Program-made: the position numbers and the translations under genes | NCBI RefSeq assembly: GCF_900129465.1 | Contig: NZ_FSRA01000001.1 | Location: forward strand, 1,488,001 to 1,552,000 | DNA: 64,000 nucleotides | Direction: 5' to 3' | From: Chitinophaga niabensis | GTDB lineage: Bacteria > Bacteroidota > Bacteroidia > Chitinophagales > Chitinophagaceae | Notes under the pieces: generated by a model | Databases searched by the model: none | What the model was told of the DNA's origin: nothing | Seen by the model: only the letters and a program-made list of their open reading frames with translations | Part shown: positions 7,822 to 15,856 of the stretch, in pieces | Numbering within the stretch: the first letter of the stretch is position 1 | How the letters are laid out: each line of letters opens with the position of its first letter

Positions 7822-10641
7822 TCATACGCCCTGCACCGACAACAGGAAATCATACAAAGAAACATCTGCAGGTACTTCCAGTTTCTTCCTTAACCGGTAA
7901 CGGCTCGTTTCCACACCTCTCACAGATATTCCCATGGATTGTGCTATCTCTTTCGTTGTGAGATTGATGCGCAGATAAGCGCAGAGTTTCATATCCGTTG
8001 TACTCAGGTCACTGCAGCGCTTTTTAAGGATAGACAGGAAATTATTATGCACTTCATCAAAATGCCGGGAGAATTGTTCCCAGTCTTCTGTATTCTCTTC
8101 CGCTTCGTCAAACAGGCGTAATACTTTTTTGAAAGAAGGCAGGGGAGAAGGTGTGATCTTCTGAATGGTCTGTAACAATTCTTCTTTTATGTTGAAGAGT
8201 AGTTTGCCTCTTTGCACCAGGTGCATAGTAGTAATGGCCAGTTCTTTATTCTTGAACTGGATGTCCGCTGCCAGCTTATCATTCTGTAAACGTTCCTTTT
8301 CATATTCGTGATGCAGGATCAGGCGGGCCTGTTCCTTCTTATGTCTTTGCTGCTGGGCCACAAACAACCTGTAGCAGCACCAGATCAGTACCAATCCCAG
8401 CAACACAGCTATGCTTTTTGCCAGCGTTGTCTGATGCCATGCAGGCAAGATCTGGAAAGCATAACTGGCAGCCTTTGATATATTCCCTAAATTATCCCTG
8501 GCCTTTACGGAGAAGGCGTACTTCCCATGAGGCAGGTTTGTATAATCTTTCTCTGTACGGGCAGACCATTCACTCCAATCTCCATCAAAGCCTTCCAGTT
8601 TGTAACTAAACTCCATGTTATTCCCGAAAGAGGGTGCGGCATATTCAAAATGAAAACTGGCAAATGCATTTGGCAGTTTTTTAAGCATAGCTGCGGAAGC
8701 TGGCAGATATCCGCTGAACAACAGGCTGTCCCGCGCGTTCACCTGGCTGATCATTACAGTGGGACTGCCTTTGGGTTGTTTGTATTTTTTGTAATTGATA
8801 TGATACATTCCTTTTTCACCGCCAATGAAAATATTCTCTTCGTTGTACGGGTAGATGCATTCAAATCCGCTGACGATCATCCCTTTTAATTCGGGGAAAT
8901 GTACAATGCTGTATGGCTTTTGCAGGGAAGGCTGATGAAAGTCTACCACACCCGGCATTTTCCCGGATACGAACCAGATATTACCCGTAGCATCTTCTGC
9001 CAGGTATTGAACAGCGGTATTACCAAGAATGGGAAACAACCAGGCAGATGGAACAAAACGCTGTTGAATAGGATCAAATTCATAAATGCCGGAAGACGTA
9101 GCCACCACCATTCTTCCGCGGACCCGGAATACAAAGTTGTTATAGCTGGAAGGAAGCCCCTGCTGCTGTGTGTACAGGGTATACCGCAGTGTAGTATCCC
9201 TTTCCAGTACGATCCTGTAAACACCCCGGTAAGGATGCGAAGCCCAAATCACACTATCCTGTTCTGCCGTAAGAAAGCGAAGCGATTCAAACAGCAGGTT
9301 CACCTGCCGGACAGGTGAAAGCGCTGCACCCATGGTACGCAGCCCATTATAGCAACCGATCAGCGTACGTGCCTGCTGTGGCAGGAATAACCAGCAACCG
9401 GTTCCTTTAAAAAGGGGATAAGCGGCAGGGCCGTTGATACGGAAAGCGCCTTCATGATGGGTCATTAAGAGATCTTCTCCCACAGTGGCCAGGCTCCATA
9501 CCTGCCCGTTGGTATGTGCTACTTTTTGGAATTGATTATCCTGGAAGCTAAGGTCAGTATGCTCCTGCAGCGGGGTAACAAAGAGCCCGTCTGAAGTGCC
9601 GATGTATAATTGCCTGTTGAATACCCTGGCGGCGTAAGTGGTCAGGTACTGATGCTGGTCCGGATGTATCTGTTTGATAGCGGAATTATACCGGATCATG
9701 TCTATACCATTATCCAGGGCCAGCCAGATGTTCCGGCCGTTATCTGCAAAGATCCTCCGCACGCTGTTGTGCTGAAGGCCTTCCCGGATGCCGAACTTTT
9801 GGATGAGTGCGCCCGTGTTTTTATGCAGGATGTAACAACCTCCTTCCGCAGTACCCAGCAGCAACTGATCATTATCCCATTCTTTAGCGCAGTAGATGCG
9901 GTCTGTTTGCAGGGCTTCGTTCACCGGGGTATTGAAAGGGAAAAGCTGCTGGTTGTATAATTTAAAAATCCCGTTCTTAAGTGTGAATACAAGAAGTGTA
10001 TCCTGCTTTCCTTCCAGCACGGCGGTAATCAGTAGCTTTTGGGAAGCCATAGCAGGAGCCACCACGCGCCAGTTATCGGAAACAAATTTCATCAGTCCCT
10101 CCCGTGCATCCTGGGCATATAAACCATGCGGTGTATTGCAGAGCAAACGCCATTCTCCCGGGGCGGGATATACACGTATGGCATTGTCCTTATAAGAAAA
10201 GATCTTGTTATTACTGCGGAAGAAAACTGCATCGTTATAACACACAATATTCCAGATATCTGCAAACTCCCTTTCCCCGGAAGGGATCAGTGGTTTAAGA
10301 GAGGTGTACCGCAGCAGGCCGTTCTCATCCGGCAGGTAATATCCGAAATCATCCTGCGCGCCGGTATAGATGCGGCCATCTTTACCTACCCTTACCGAGC
10401 GTAAATTGGTGTGATTAGGTACCGGAAGTACCTTCCAGTTCTGGCCGTTAAAAGTTAACAGCCCTTCATTATTGGCAAAGTAAAGGATACCATGCCGGTC
10501 CATGTCCATATCCCAGGTCTGGCCGCCTCCGGCATATTGCTGTTTAGTGTAATGAAGTATAGATGGGGCGCCGATCAGTTGACGCGCCTGGGTAATGGCT
10601 GCCATCAGCATGGGCAGCACAAACAATACAAGGCTTTTCAT
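7822..10641 (-). CDS. Ligand-sensing regulator: Reg_prop propeller, Y_Y_Y domain, membrane helix, LuxR-type HTH
   Basis: A one-component, membrane-spanning regulator of 939 residues. A signal peptide (about 1-20) leads to a periplasmic beta-propeller made of two-component-propeller repeats (about 30-640, for example NIWLALDNGIDMIRYN). A Y_Y_Y domain follows at about 650-725 (FSYKLEGFDGDWSEW), then a membrane helix at about 740-760, a cytoplasmic coiled coil and a LuxR-type helix-turn-helix near the end (TTKEIAQSMGISVRGVETS). There is no histidine kinase or receiver domain, so signalling is direct from the periplasm to the DNA-binding end. It is divergent from the GH16 and PL14-like genes and convergent with SusC/SusD, and probably controls one or both. 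Confidence 0.92.
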   Translation of the reverse strand: MKSLVLFVLPMLMAAITQARQLIGAPSILHYTKQQYAGGGQTWDMDMDRHGILYFANNEGLLTFNGQNWKVLPVPNHTNLRSVRVGKDGRIYTGAQDDFGYYLPDENGLLRYTSLKPLIPSGEREFADIWNIVCYNDAVFFRSNNKIFSYKDNAIRVYPAPGEWRLLCNTPHGLYAQDAREGLMKFVSDNWRVVAPAMASQKLLITAVLEGKQDTLLVFTLKNGIFKLYNQQLFPFNTPVNEALQTDRIYCAKEWDNDQLLLGTAEGGCYILHKNTGALIQKFGIREGLQHNSVRRIFADNGRNIWLALDNGIDMIRYNSAIKQIHPDQHQYLTTYAARVFNRQLYIGTSDGLFVTPLQEHTDLSFQDNQFQKVAHTNGQVWSLATVGEDLLMTHHEGAFRINGPAAYPLFKGTGCWLFLPQQARTLIGCYNGLRTMGAALSPVRQVNLLFESLRFLTAEQDSVIWASHPYRGVYRIVLERDTTLRYTLYTQQQGLPSSYNNFVFRVRGRMVVATSSGIYEFDPIQQRFVPSAWLFPILGNTAVQYLAEDATGNIWFVSGKMPGVVDFHQPSLQKPYSIVHFPELKGMIVSGFECIYPYNEENIFIGGEKGMYHINYKKYKQPKGSPTVMISQVNARDSLLFSGYLPASAAMLKKLPNAFASFHFEYAAPSFGNNMEFSYKLEGFDGDWSEWSARTEKDYTNLPHGKYAFSVKARDNLGNISKAASYAFQILPAWHQTTLAKSIAVLLGLVLIWCCYRLFVAQQQRHKKEQARLILHHEYEKERLQNDKLAADIQFKNKELAITTMHLVQRGKLLFNIKEELLQTIQKITPSPLPSFKKVLRLFDEAEENTEDWEQFSRHFDEVHNNFLSILKKRCSDLSTTDMKLCAYLRINLTTKEIAQSMGISVRGVETSRYRLRKKLEVPADVSLYDFLLSVQGV

Positions 10642-10895
10642 TCATAACGTTTCACTAAAAATAAAGAAAACAGGTTGAAGTAGACGTGGCGTAATAAACA
10701 CGGATTGATTTACAGGTAGATAGAAAATGCTGACGTAGAATTGACGTACTGTTGAAATACCGCTTGCTGTAATTATTCTGGATATTTGACCCCGTTACCC
10801 AGGTATATTATCCACGTTCTTACGGCCCTTTCCGCACCCGGGGAGAAAGGAGCAGAGCACTAAACCCGGATTAATTCACACGTTAAAGAAAAACT
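10642..10895. other. Divergent intergenic region with an 11-bp-spaced TGACGTA direct repeat
   Basis: This 254-base gap separates the large regulator (minus strand) from the GH16 gene (plus strand) and should hold both promoters. TGACGTA occurs at 10731-10737 and again at 10742-10748, exactly one 11-bp turn apart, and a GACGT also appears at 10683. This is a plausible tandem half-site for the LuxR-type regulator. No convincing full TTTG/TAnnTTTG promoter was found. Confidence 0.4.
10870..10890 (+). promoter_or_regulatory. Leader element, copy 2 (before the GH16 gene)
   Basis: The segment begins attaattcacacgttaaag and ends 6 bases before the GH16 start codon. It matches the element before SusC apart from an inserted CA. 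Confidence 0.3.
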
Positions 10896-12107
10896 ATGAG
10901 ACTTCACTCCTTATTTTTACCAGCTACTGCTATGCTGGTAACCTTCCTGTTTGCAGCAGGGTGTAAAAAAGACACCAAAAAAGAATCCATCCGGCTGAAC
11001 AACAAACAAGCTGCCGTATCTGCCCAGGCATTACAGCTGGTATGGTCAGATGAATTTGATGGCACCAGCCTGAATACAGCCAAATGGAACTACGAGAACG
11101 GCAACCTGAACGTAAACAATGAACAACAGTATTATCAAACCTCAAATGTTAGCGTCAGCAATGGTAACCTGGTGATCACTGCCCGCAAGCAAAGCGTGGG
11201 CGGAAAACCTTATACCTCCGGCCGTATCAACACCAATGGGAAATTCTCGCAGAAATACGGGCGCATAGAAGCCAGCATTAAACTACCGGCCGTGCAGGGT
11301 TTATGGCCTGCCTTCTGGATGCTGGGCACCAATATCGGAGAGCCTAATGTGGGCTGGCCCAAATGCGGGGAAATAGACATCATGGAGCATGTGAACACAG
11401 GTAATACTGTGCTGGGCACCATTCACTGGTTTAATACAGCTTATACCTATTATGGTGGCAATACCACTACTTCTCCCACTAATTATCATTTGTATGCGGT
11501 AGAATGGGACGCCAGTTCTATCCGATGGTATGTGGATGGTGTGCAATTTCACACGGCGAACATCCTGAATAACATCAACGGCACAGATGAATTTCACAAG
11601 AACTTCTTCATTATCCTGAACGTAGCGGTAGGTGGTAACCTGCCAGGGCAGAATATTAACGACAATGCATTGCCTGCTTCCATGCTGGTGGATTATGTGC
11701 GGGTGTACAACATCACCAGTACACCTAACACTGCACCTATTGGAGCTACCATTGCTATCAGGGGAAATAATAACCTTTTTGCCAGCGGAGAGAACGGTAC
11801 ACAGGCCATGCGATGTACCCGCGCTACAGCACAGGCCTGGGAACAGTTTACAGTAGTGGATGCCGGCGGTGGCAAGGTGGCTTTAAGGAGCATGAACAAA
11901 TATGTATCCTCAGAGAACGGTGTAAGTGCTATAACCTGTAGCAGGGCTACTATTGGCGACTGGGAGAAATTCGACTGGATATCCAACACGGATGGTACCT
12001 TTTCTTTAAGAGGAAATAACGGACTTTATATATCCAGCGAAAACGGCGCGCAGGCTATGACCTGTACCCGCCCCACCATTGGCGGCTGGGAGAAATTTAC
12101 TTATTGA
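10896..12107 (+). CDS. GH16-family beta-glucanase lipoprotein with a C-terminal fascin-like beta-trefoil
   Basis: A secreted, probably surface-anchored endo-beta-glucanase (laminarinase-like) of 403 residues. The lipobox Cys is residue 23 (FAAGC). The GH16 domain spans about 48-275 and carries the signature GEIDIMEH, with nucleophile Glu159, Asp161 and acid/base Glu164. Residues 286-403 hold three similar units, each with a GNN or MN-K-Y/L core, an ENG, a CTR/CSR and a final WE-F. This reads as a fascin-like beta-trefoil, probably for carbohydrate binding. It is divergent from the large regulator and 38 bases before the PL14-like gene. The family also includes agarases and carrageenases, so the exact linkage is unproven, although EIDIMEH favours beta-1,3-glucanases. 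Confidence 0.93.
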   Translation: MRLHSLFLPATAMLVTFLFAAGCKKDTKKESIRLNNKQAAVSAQALQLVWSDEFDGTSLNTAKWNYENGNLNVNNEQQYYQTSNVSVSNGNLVITARKQSVGGKPYTSGRINTNGKFSQKYGRIEASIKLPAVQGLWPAFWMLGTNIGEPNVGWPKCGEIDIMEHVNTGNTVLGTIHWFNTAYTYYGGNTTTSPTNYHLYAVEWDASSIRWYVDGVQFHTANILNNINGTDEFHKNFFIILNVAVGGNLPGQNINDNALPASMLVDYVRVYNITSTPNTAPIGATIAIRGNNNLFASGENGTQAMRCTRATAQAWEQFTVVDAGGGKVALRSMNKYVSSENGVSAITCSRATIGDWEKFDWISNTDGTFSLRGNNGLYISSENGAQAMTCTRPTIGGWEKFTY

Positions 12108-12117
12108 TCGCTTTTCT

Positions 12118-12138
12118 TTTTTAATCACGTTAATGAAA
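12118..12138 (+). promoter_or_regulatory. Leader element, copy 3 (before the PL14-like gene)
   Basis: The sequence tttaatcacgttaatgaaa lies 7 bases before the start codon of the PL14-like gene. It shares the TTAAT-CACGTTA core with the elements before SusC and GH16. Confidence 0.3.
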
Positions 12139-12145
12139 ACAAACT

Positions 12146-13009
12146 ATGAAAAAAATGCGCATTACGGGTACATGCATCGTATCCATCTGTCTTTTGATGA
12201 CAGCCTGTTCCAAACCAGCAGCGGAAGAAGGAACCACTCCTGTACAACTGGATGATAAGGTTTCTGCCGCGGCAGGTATCGCCGCTATCAACAGTTCTTT
12301 CTCTGAGAACTGGAACAGTTACACACACGGTAACCAATACACGCAGGCACAGGCGGCTGCGGATTTTGGCAACGTAAGCGGGTGGAATGCTTCCCGCACC
12401 ATGATCTCTAACGGTAATCTTCGTGTAACGCTGTTGCCTAATGCGCTTTCCGGTGCTGGTGGCCTGATCAGCAACACGGATATTTCCGATGGATCTGAAT
12501 ACCAGTTATCTTTCACCATCCGTTTCCACAGTGCGTTCGACTGGAGCCGGGGCGGTAAGGTAGGTTTCGGTTTCCTGATAGGAGAAGGTAATACCGGTGG
12601 TGATCCCGGAACGGATGGCAATGGTGGCAGCTTAAGGTTGATGTGGTATAACAACAACGGCCGGATCTACTTCCACCCTTATGTGTACCACCGCGATCAG
12701 GCTGGCCAGTATGGCGATAATTTCGGGGTATCTTATCCTTCTTCCGGCAGCCTGAGCAAAGGCACTACCTACAGCGTAACCATGTATGCCAAGAGTAATA
12801 CCGGCTCCAGCACCAATGGCCGCGCAAGGATCATCATCAACGGCACTACTGTGCTTGACAGGGCAATGCGCTGGACCACGAACGATGCGCAACGGCTGAT
12901 CAGGAACATGTCTTTCCATACTTTCCGCGGTGGCAGCCAGAGTTACTGGATGTCTCCCACGGAAGGTTATATTTATTATGATGATCTGGTAGTAACGAAA
13001 CTGCAATAA
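12146..13009 (+). CDS. Polysaccharide lyase 14-like lipoprotein
   Basis: A secreted lipoprotein of 287 residues (lipobox Cys21, LMTAC). From about residue 50 to the end it looks like a beta-jelly-roll. Segments such as RGGKVGFGF, the Gly/Asp-rich loop after it, SLRLMWYNNNGR and YFHPYVYHRDQ resemble the core of PL14-type lyases, which cut uronate-containing polymers (alginate, glucuronan) by beta-elimination. The conserved Arg, Tyr and His in the SLRLMW...YHRDQ stretch are compatible with an active site. The upstream neighbour is a GH16 glucanase, so the real substrate could be a mixed or acidic glucan. PL20-type glucuronan lyases share this fold, so the family call is moderate. Confidence 0.65.
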   Translation: MKKMRITGTCIVSICLLMTACSKPAAEEGTTPVQLDDKVSAAAGIAAINSSFSENWNSYTHGNQYTQAQAAADFGNVSGWNASRTMISNGNLRVTLLPNALSGAGGLISNTDISDGSEYQLSFTIRFHSAFDWSRGGKVGFGFLIGEGNTGGDPGTDGNGGSLRLMWYNNNGRIYFHPYVYHRDQAGQYGDNFGVSYPSSGSLSKGTTYSVTMYAKSNTGSSTNGRARIIINGTTVLDRAMRWTTNDAQRLIRNMSFHTFRGGSQSYWMSPTEGYIYYDDLVVTKLQ

Positions 13010-13013
13010 AAAA

Positions 13014-13035
13014 GGGGCCGATAGAAAACGGCCCC
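13014..13035 (+). terminator. Hairpin after the PL14-like gene
   Basis: GGGGCCG (13014-13020) pairs with CGGCCCC (13029-13035) around an 8-base loop, 4 bases after the stop codon. The 3' side lacks a T-run, while the 5' side is A-rich and would give U residues only on the opposite strand. It may act as an mRNA 3'-end stabiliser. Confidence 0.55.
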
Positions 13036-13244
13036 CGATTGTTAACCTACAACTGTCACTAAATATCTTTTGATTGGAGAATGATGTAAAAGTAGTGCAG
13101 TAACAATCGGTGAGCAATGGACAATTACAGGAATAAGTTGTACTTTTTGATCTTGCATAACGCAAATCAATCATATATAGTTTAACAAAGCTTTTGAATT
13201 AATTCCCGTAAATTTAATGTTCATCAAATAAAAAGGAGGTATTC

Positions 13245-13292
13245 ATGCAATCTACAGGATATTCGTGGAAACCTTCGGTTGGTATCGCCTAA
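13245..13292 (+). CDS. Possible 15-residue leader peptide
   Basis: ATG at 13245 opens a 15-codon frame (MQSTGYSWKPSVGIA) ending with TAA at 13290-13292. It is preceded by AAGGAGGT (13233-13240) at 5-base spacing. That is a near-perfect Shine-Dalgarno site, which is rare in Bacteroidota and makes the frame stand out. The stop lies inside the first hairpin of the candidate RNA. There is no gene downstream on the same strand that it could attenuate. It could equally be chance within a structured RNA. Confidence 0.3.
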   Translation: MQSTGYSWKPSVGIA

Positions 13293-13336
13293 CCGGGTTG
13301 CTCCACAAAAGAAAACTGTGACGCGAGGCGTCGAAT

Positions 13337-13372
13337 AAAACCTCCCTGGTAAACCCGGGGAGGTTTTTGTTT
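13337..13372. terminator. Strong bidirectional terminator between the RNA candidate and proA
   Basis: AAAACCTCCC (13337-13346) pairs with GGGAGGTTTT (13358-13367), followed by TTTTTGTTTTT on the plus strand. On the minus strand the same stem ends in a U-rich TTTTATT tail. It would end both the plus-strand small RNA and the proBA mRNA, whose last codon is at 13373-13375. Confidence 0.85.
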
Positions 13373-14629
13373 TTATCTTACCTGGCCATCACCATAAACT
13401 ACCCATTTCTCTGTTACAAGTTTCTCTAAGGCAAAAGGCCCGCGTGCATGTAATTTTTGTGTGGAAATACCGATCTCTGCACCCAGCCCGAATACACCAC
13501 CATCTGTGAACCGCGTAGAGGCGTTCACGTATACTGCAGCTGCATCCACTTCCCGCAGGAACCTGTCGCTCAAAGCGGTATTGTTGGAGATGATCGCTTC
13601 GGAGTGTTTGGAGGAATACCGGCGGATATGTTCTAAAGCTTCTTCTGCGTCTTTTACCACTTTCACCGAACATTTAAAGTCCAGGAACTCGCGCCCGAAA
13701 TCTTCCGGCTGCGCAGCCACCAGTTGGGGATATCCACCGGCTTTTAAAATGCCGTAAGCGGTTTCATCCGCAAAGATCTCTACATGATAGGCTTCCAGGG
13801 AAGGGGCCAGTAAGGAGAGGAAAGGTGCCGCTACAGCTGCATCTACCAATACTGTATCCAATGCGTTACATACAGAAGGCCGGGATACTTTGGCATTGGT
13901 AACGATCCTGCTGGCTTTATCCAGGTCTGCCGTGCTTTCCACATAAGTATGGCAAACCCCGGCGCCGGTTTCTATTACGGGAACACGGGAGTTCTCCCTT
14001 ACAAAGTCTATCAGTTGCTGGGAACCGCGGGGGATCAGGATGTCTATATATTTCACAGCCGTTAGCATCTCATTGATGAGGTCACGGTCCGTTGGCATCA
14101 ATTGTACTGCGTTTGGATCTGTGCCGGATTCCTGCAGGGTTTCCTTAATAAGGGCAACCAGGCATTGGTTGGTATGAAAAGCATCGGTACCACCTCTTAA
14201 CACACAGGCATTTCCGGAGCGGAGGCATAAAGCAGCCACGTCTACCGTTACATTGGGGCGGGATTCATAGATAACACCCACCACACCCAGGGGAACTGTG
14301 AGTTTGCGCACCAGTAATCCATTCTCCAGTTTCTTTTCGGAAAGCACCTGGTTGGCAGGGTCGGGCAGGAGGGCAATATCCTCCAGGCTCGCGGCGAGGC
14401 TTGCAATACGTTCTTTATTGAGTAATAAACGGTCCTTCTTGGGGTCTGCGTCCGGCATCTTATCCAGGTCTTTCCTGTTTTCGCGGATGATGTCGTCTGC
14501 ATGTAACAATAACCTGGCCGCCAGGTTACGCAGCAATTGCTGTTTTCCTTCGTCCGCCAGGGCTTTGATGGAACGGGTGGCATTCTGTGCCTGTTCCAGT
14601 AATGGTAAGATCGATCCCATGTCTTTCAA
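13373..14629 (-). CDS. proA: Glutamate-5-semialdehyde dehydrogenase (gamma-glutamyl phosphate reductase)
   Basis: Second step of proline synthesis: NADPH-dependent reduction of gamma-glutamyl phosphate to glutamate-5-semialdehyde in the cytoplasm. The protein has 418 residues, the normal size. The aldehyde-dehydrogenase-like fold shows GVVGVIYESRPNVTVD (about 115-130), GNACVLRGG (139-147) and the catalytic Cys254 within SRPSVCNALDT. It is co-transcribed with proB, which lies 5 bases upstream, so translation is probably coupled. Confidence 0.97.
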   Translation of the reverse strand: MKDMGSILPLLEQAQNATRSIKALADEGKQQLLRNLAARLLLHADDIIRENRKDLDKMPDADPKKDRLLLNKERIASLAASLEDIALLPDPANQVLSEKKLENGLLVRKLTVPLGVVGVIYESRPNVTVDVAALCLRSGNACVLRGGTDAFHTNQCLVALIKETLQESGTDPNAVQLMPTDRDLINEMLTAVKYIDILIPRGSQQLIDFVRENSRVPVIETGAGVCHTYVESTADLDKASRIVTNAKVSRPSVCNALDTVLVDAAVAAPFLSLLAPSLEAYHVEIFADETAYGILKAGGYPQLVAAQPEDFGREFLDFKCSVKVVKDAEEALEHIRRYSSKHSEAIISNNTALSDRFLREVDAAAVYVNASTRFTDGGVFGLGAEIGISTQKLHARGPFALEKLVTEKWVVYGDGQVR

Positions 14630-14634
14630 TTCTT

Positions 14635-15672
14635 TTATAACAAAACGATGTCGTCTGCATGCGCCACTTCTATATTCTGCGCTTTATTCCCGGAGGCCAG
14701 TACCTCTGAGGATACCTTGGCCCTGGCTACGGCTATTACCTGCTCATTTTCATCCACAATTTCAAACACTTCACCGCATTCAAACTTCTCCAATACGCCG
14801 ATCACGCCAACAGCCAACAGGCTGCGCCGTTTCTTCAGCGCCTGTTCTGCCCCGGCATCCACCTGCAGGCGGCCTGTAACCAGGCTGCCGCTGGCCAGCC
14901 ATTTCTTCCGGGCCGGCATATTACTGCGGGTCTGTGCCAGGCAACGGGTACCTGTTTTCCCTTCTATGGCCAGGGAAATACCATGAGGTGTGCTGATGCC
15001 AAAGATCACCACGCCAATACCCATCCGGGTGGCCAGGCGTGCAAATGTGAGTTTGGATACCATGCCGCCCAGGCCCAGGGAAGACTTCTTCCTGTCTGCC
15101 AGCGCAAAGGCAGCTTCGTCTATTTCATCGATCTGCGGCACTATTTTCCCTTCCTTGTCCAGCACACCCGCTACAGACGTGCTGAAAAGCAGGAGGGAAG
15201 CCCCAAAGCCTACAGCAATAAGGGTGGCCAGCTCATCATTGTCTGAGAATTTCAGCTCTACATCACTCACCACATCGTTTTCATTCGCAATGGGGATAAT
15301 GCCGCTGGCCCACAACTCTTCGTAGGTTTTCTTTAATTGCAGGAACTGGTTCCTGTTAGAGAAATGCTGCCGTTCACAGAGACTTTGGGCAATGGCAATA
15401 CCATAAGCCGAGAAGTAATGGGAATACCGGTTCAATAATACCGGGTTACCAATGGCTGCCGCAGCTTTCCGTTCACTGATGGTGCCATTGTAAGCCTTCA
15501 GGTGCTTTTTGCCGGCTGCCACTGCCCCGGAGGACACCAGCACTACATTGTAATCCGCATGCACAGCAGCCACCTGCTCTGCAATGGCGGCTATTACGCT
15601 TTCATCCAGCTCTCCGTTCTCATGGGTAATGGATGCCGTTCCAAATTTTATAACAAGTATCGGTTTGGTCAA
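14635..15672 (-). CDS. proB: Glutamate 5-kinase
   Basis: First step of proline synthesis: phosphorylation of glutamate to gamma-glutamyl phosphate, normally feedback-inhibited by proline. The protein has 345 residues. The amino-acid-kinase domain shows VIKFGTASIT near residue 8, VLVSSGAVAAGK near 44 and NENDVVSD near 133. A PUA domain occupies about 270-345. The start is a TTG at 15672: the frame has a stop seven codons further upstream, no ATG lies between, and the VIKFG motif needs this start. It is the first gene of the proBA operon. Confidence 0.96.
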   Translation of the reverse strand: MTKPILVIKFGTASITHENGELDESVIAAIAEQVAAVHADYNVVLVSSGAVAAGKKHLKAYNGTISERKAAAAIGNPVLLNRYSHYFSAYGIAIAQSLCERQHFSNRNQFLQLKKTYEELWASGIIPIANENDVVSDVELKFSDNDELATLIAVGFGASLLLFSTSVAGVLDKEGKIVPQIDEIDEAAFALADRKKSSLGLGGMVSKLTFARLATRMGIGVVIFGISTPHGISLAIEGKTGTRCLAQTRSNMPARKKWLASGSLVTGRLQVDAGAEQALKKRRSLLAVGVIGVLEKFECGEVFEIVDENEQVIAVARAKVSSEVLASGNKAQNIEVAHADDIVLL

Positions 15673-15856
15673 TTTCCAGTCTTTTATGGGCTAAAATTAT
15701 TAAAATAGCATCGCATTTCTTAGTGGTTGGGGAATTAGGGGTATTGCACACAAACAAAATTGTGTCACATCAACCTGCTTGTTATTTACTGGTAAGGCTT
15801 TCAGGACAAATATTAATTGTATATTCATCCTACGCTTTTATATTTATATCCCCGGT

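Larger units (their letters stand above)
13229..13372 (+). ncRNA. Candidate structured small RNA carrying a mini-ORF
   Basis: Between the PL14-like gene and proA lies a compact block with three successive hairpins. These are CGGTTGG/CTAACCG (13276-13282 with 13289-13295, one G-U pair), the perfect GACGC-GAG-GCGTC (13320-13332), and a terminator with a strong T-run (13337-13372). A TAAATTTA at 13209-13216 is one base off the -7 consensus and would start transcription near 13222. GGAGGT at 13235-13240 is complementary to ACCTCC at 13340-13345 in the terminator stem, so two mutually exclusive folds are possible. I do not recognise a known RNA family. From 13036 to 13228 I see no gene. Confidence 0.4.

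Noticed and set aside
13245..13292. Mini-ORF considered as an amino-acid biosynthesis attenuator leader for proBA
   Set aside because: It is on the opposite strand, downstream of proA, and has only one Pro codon.
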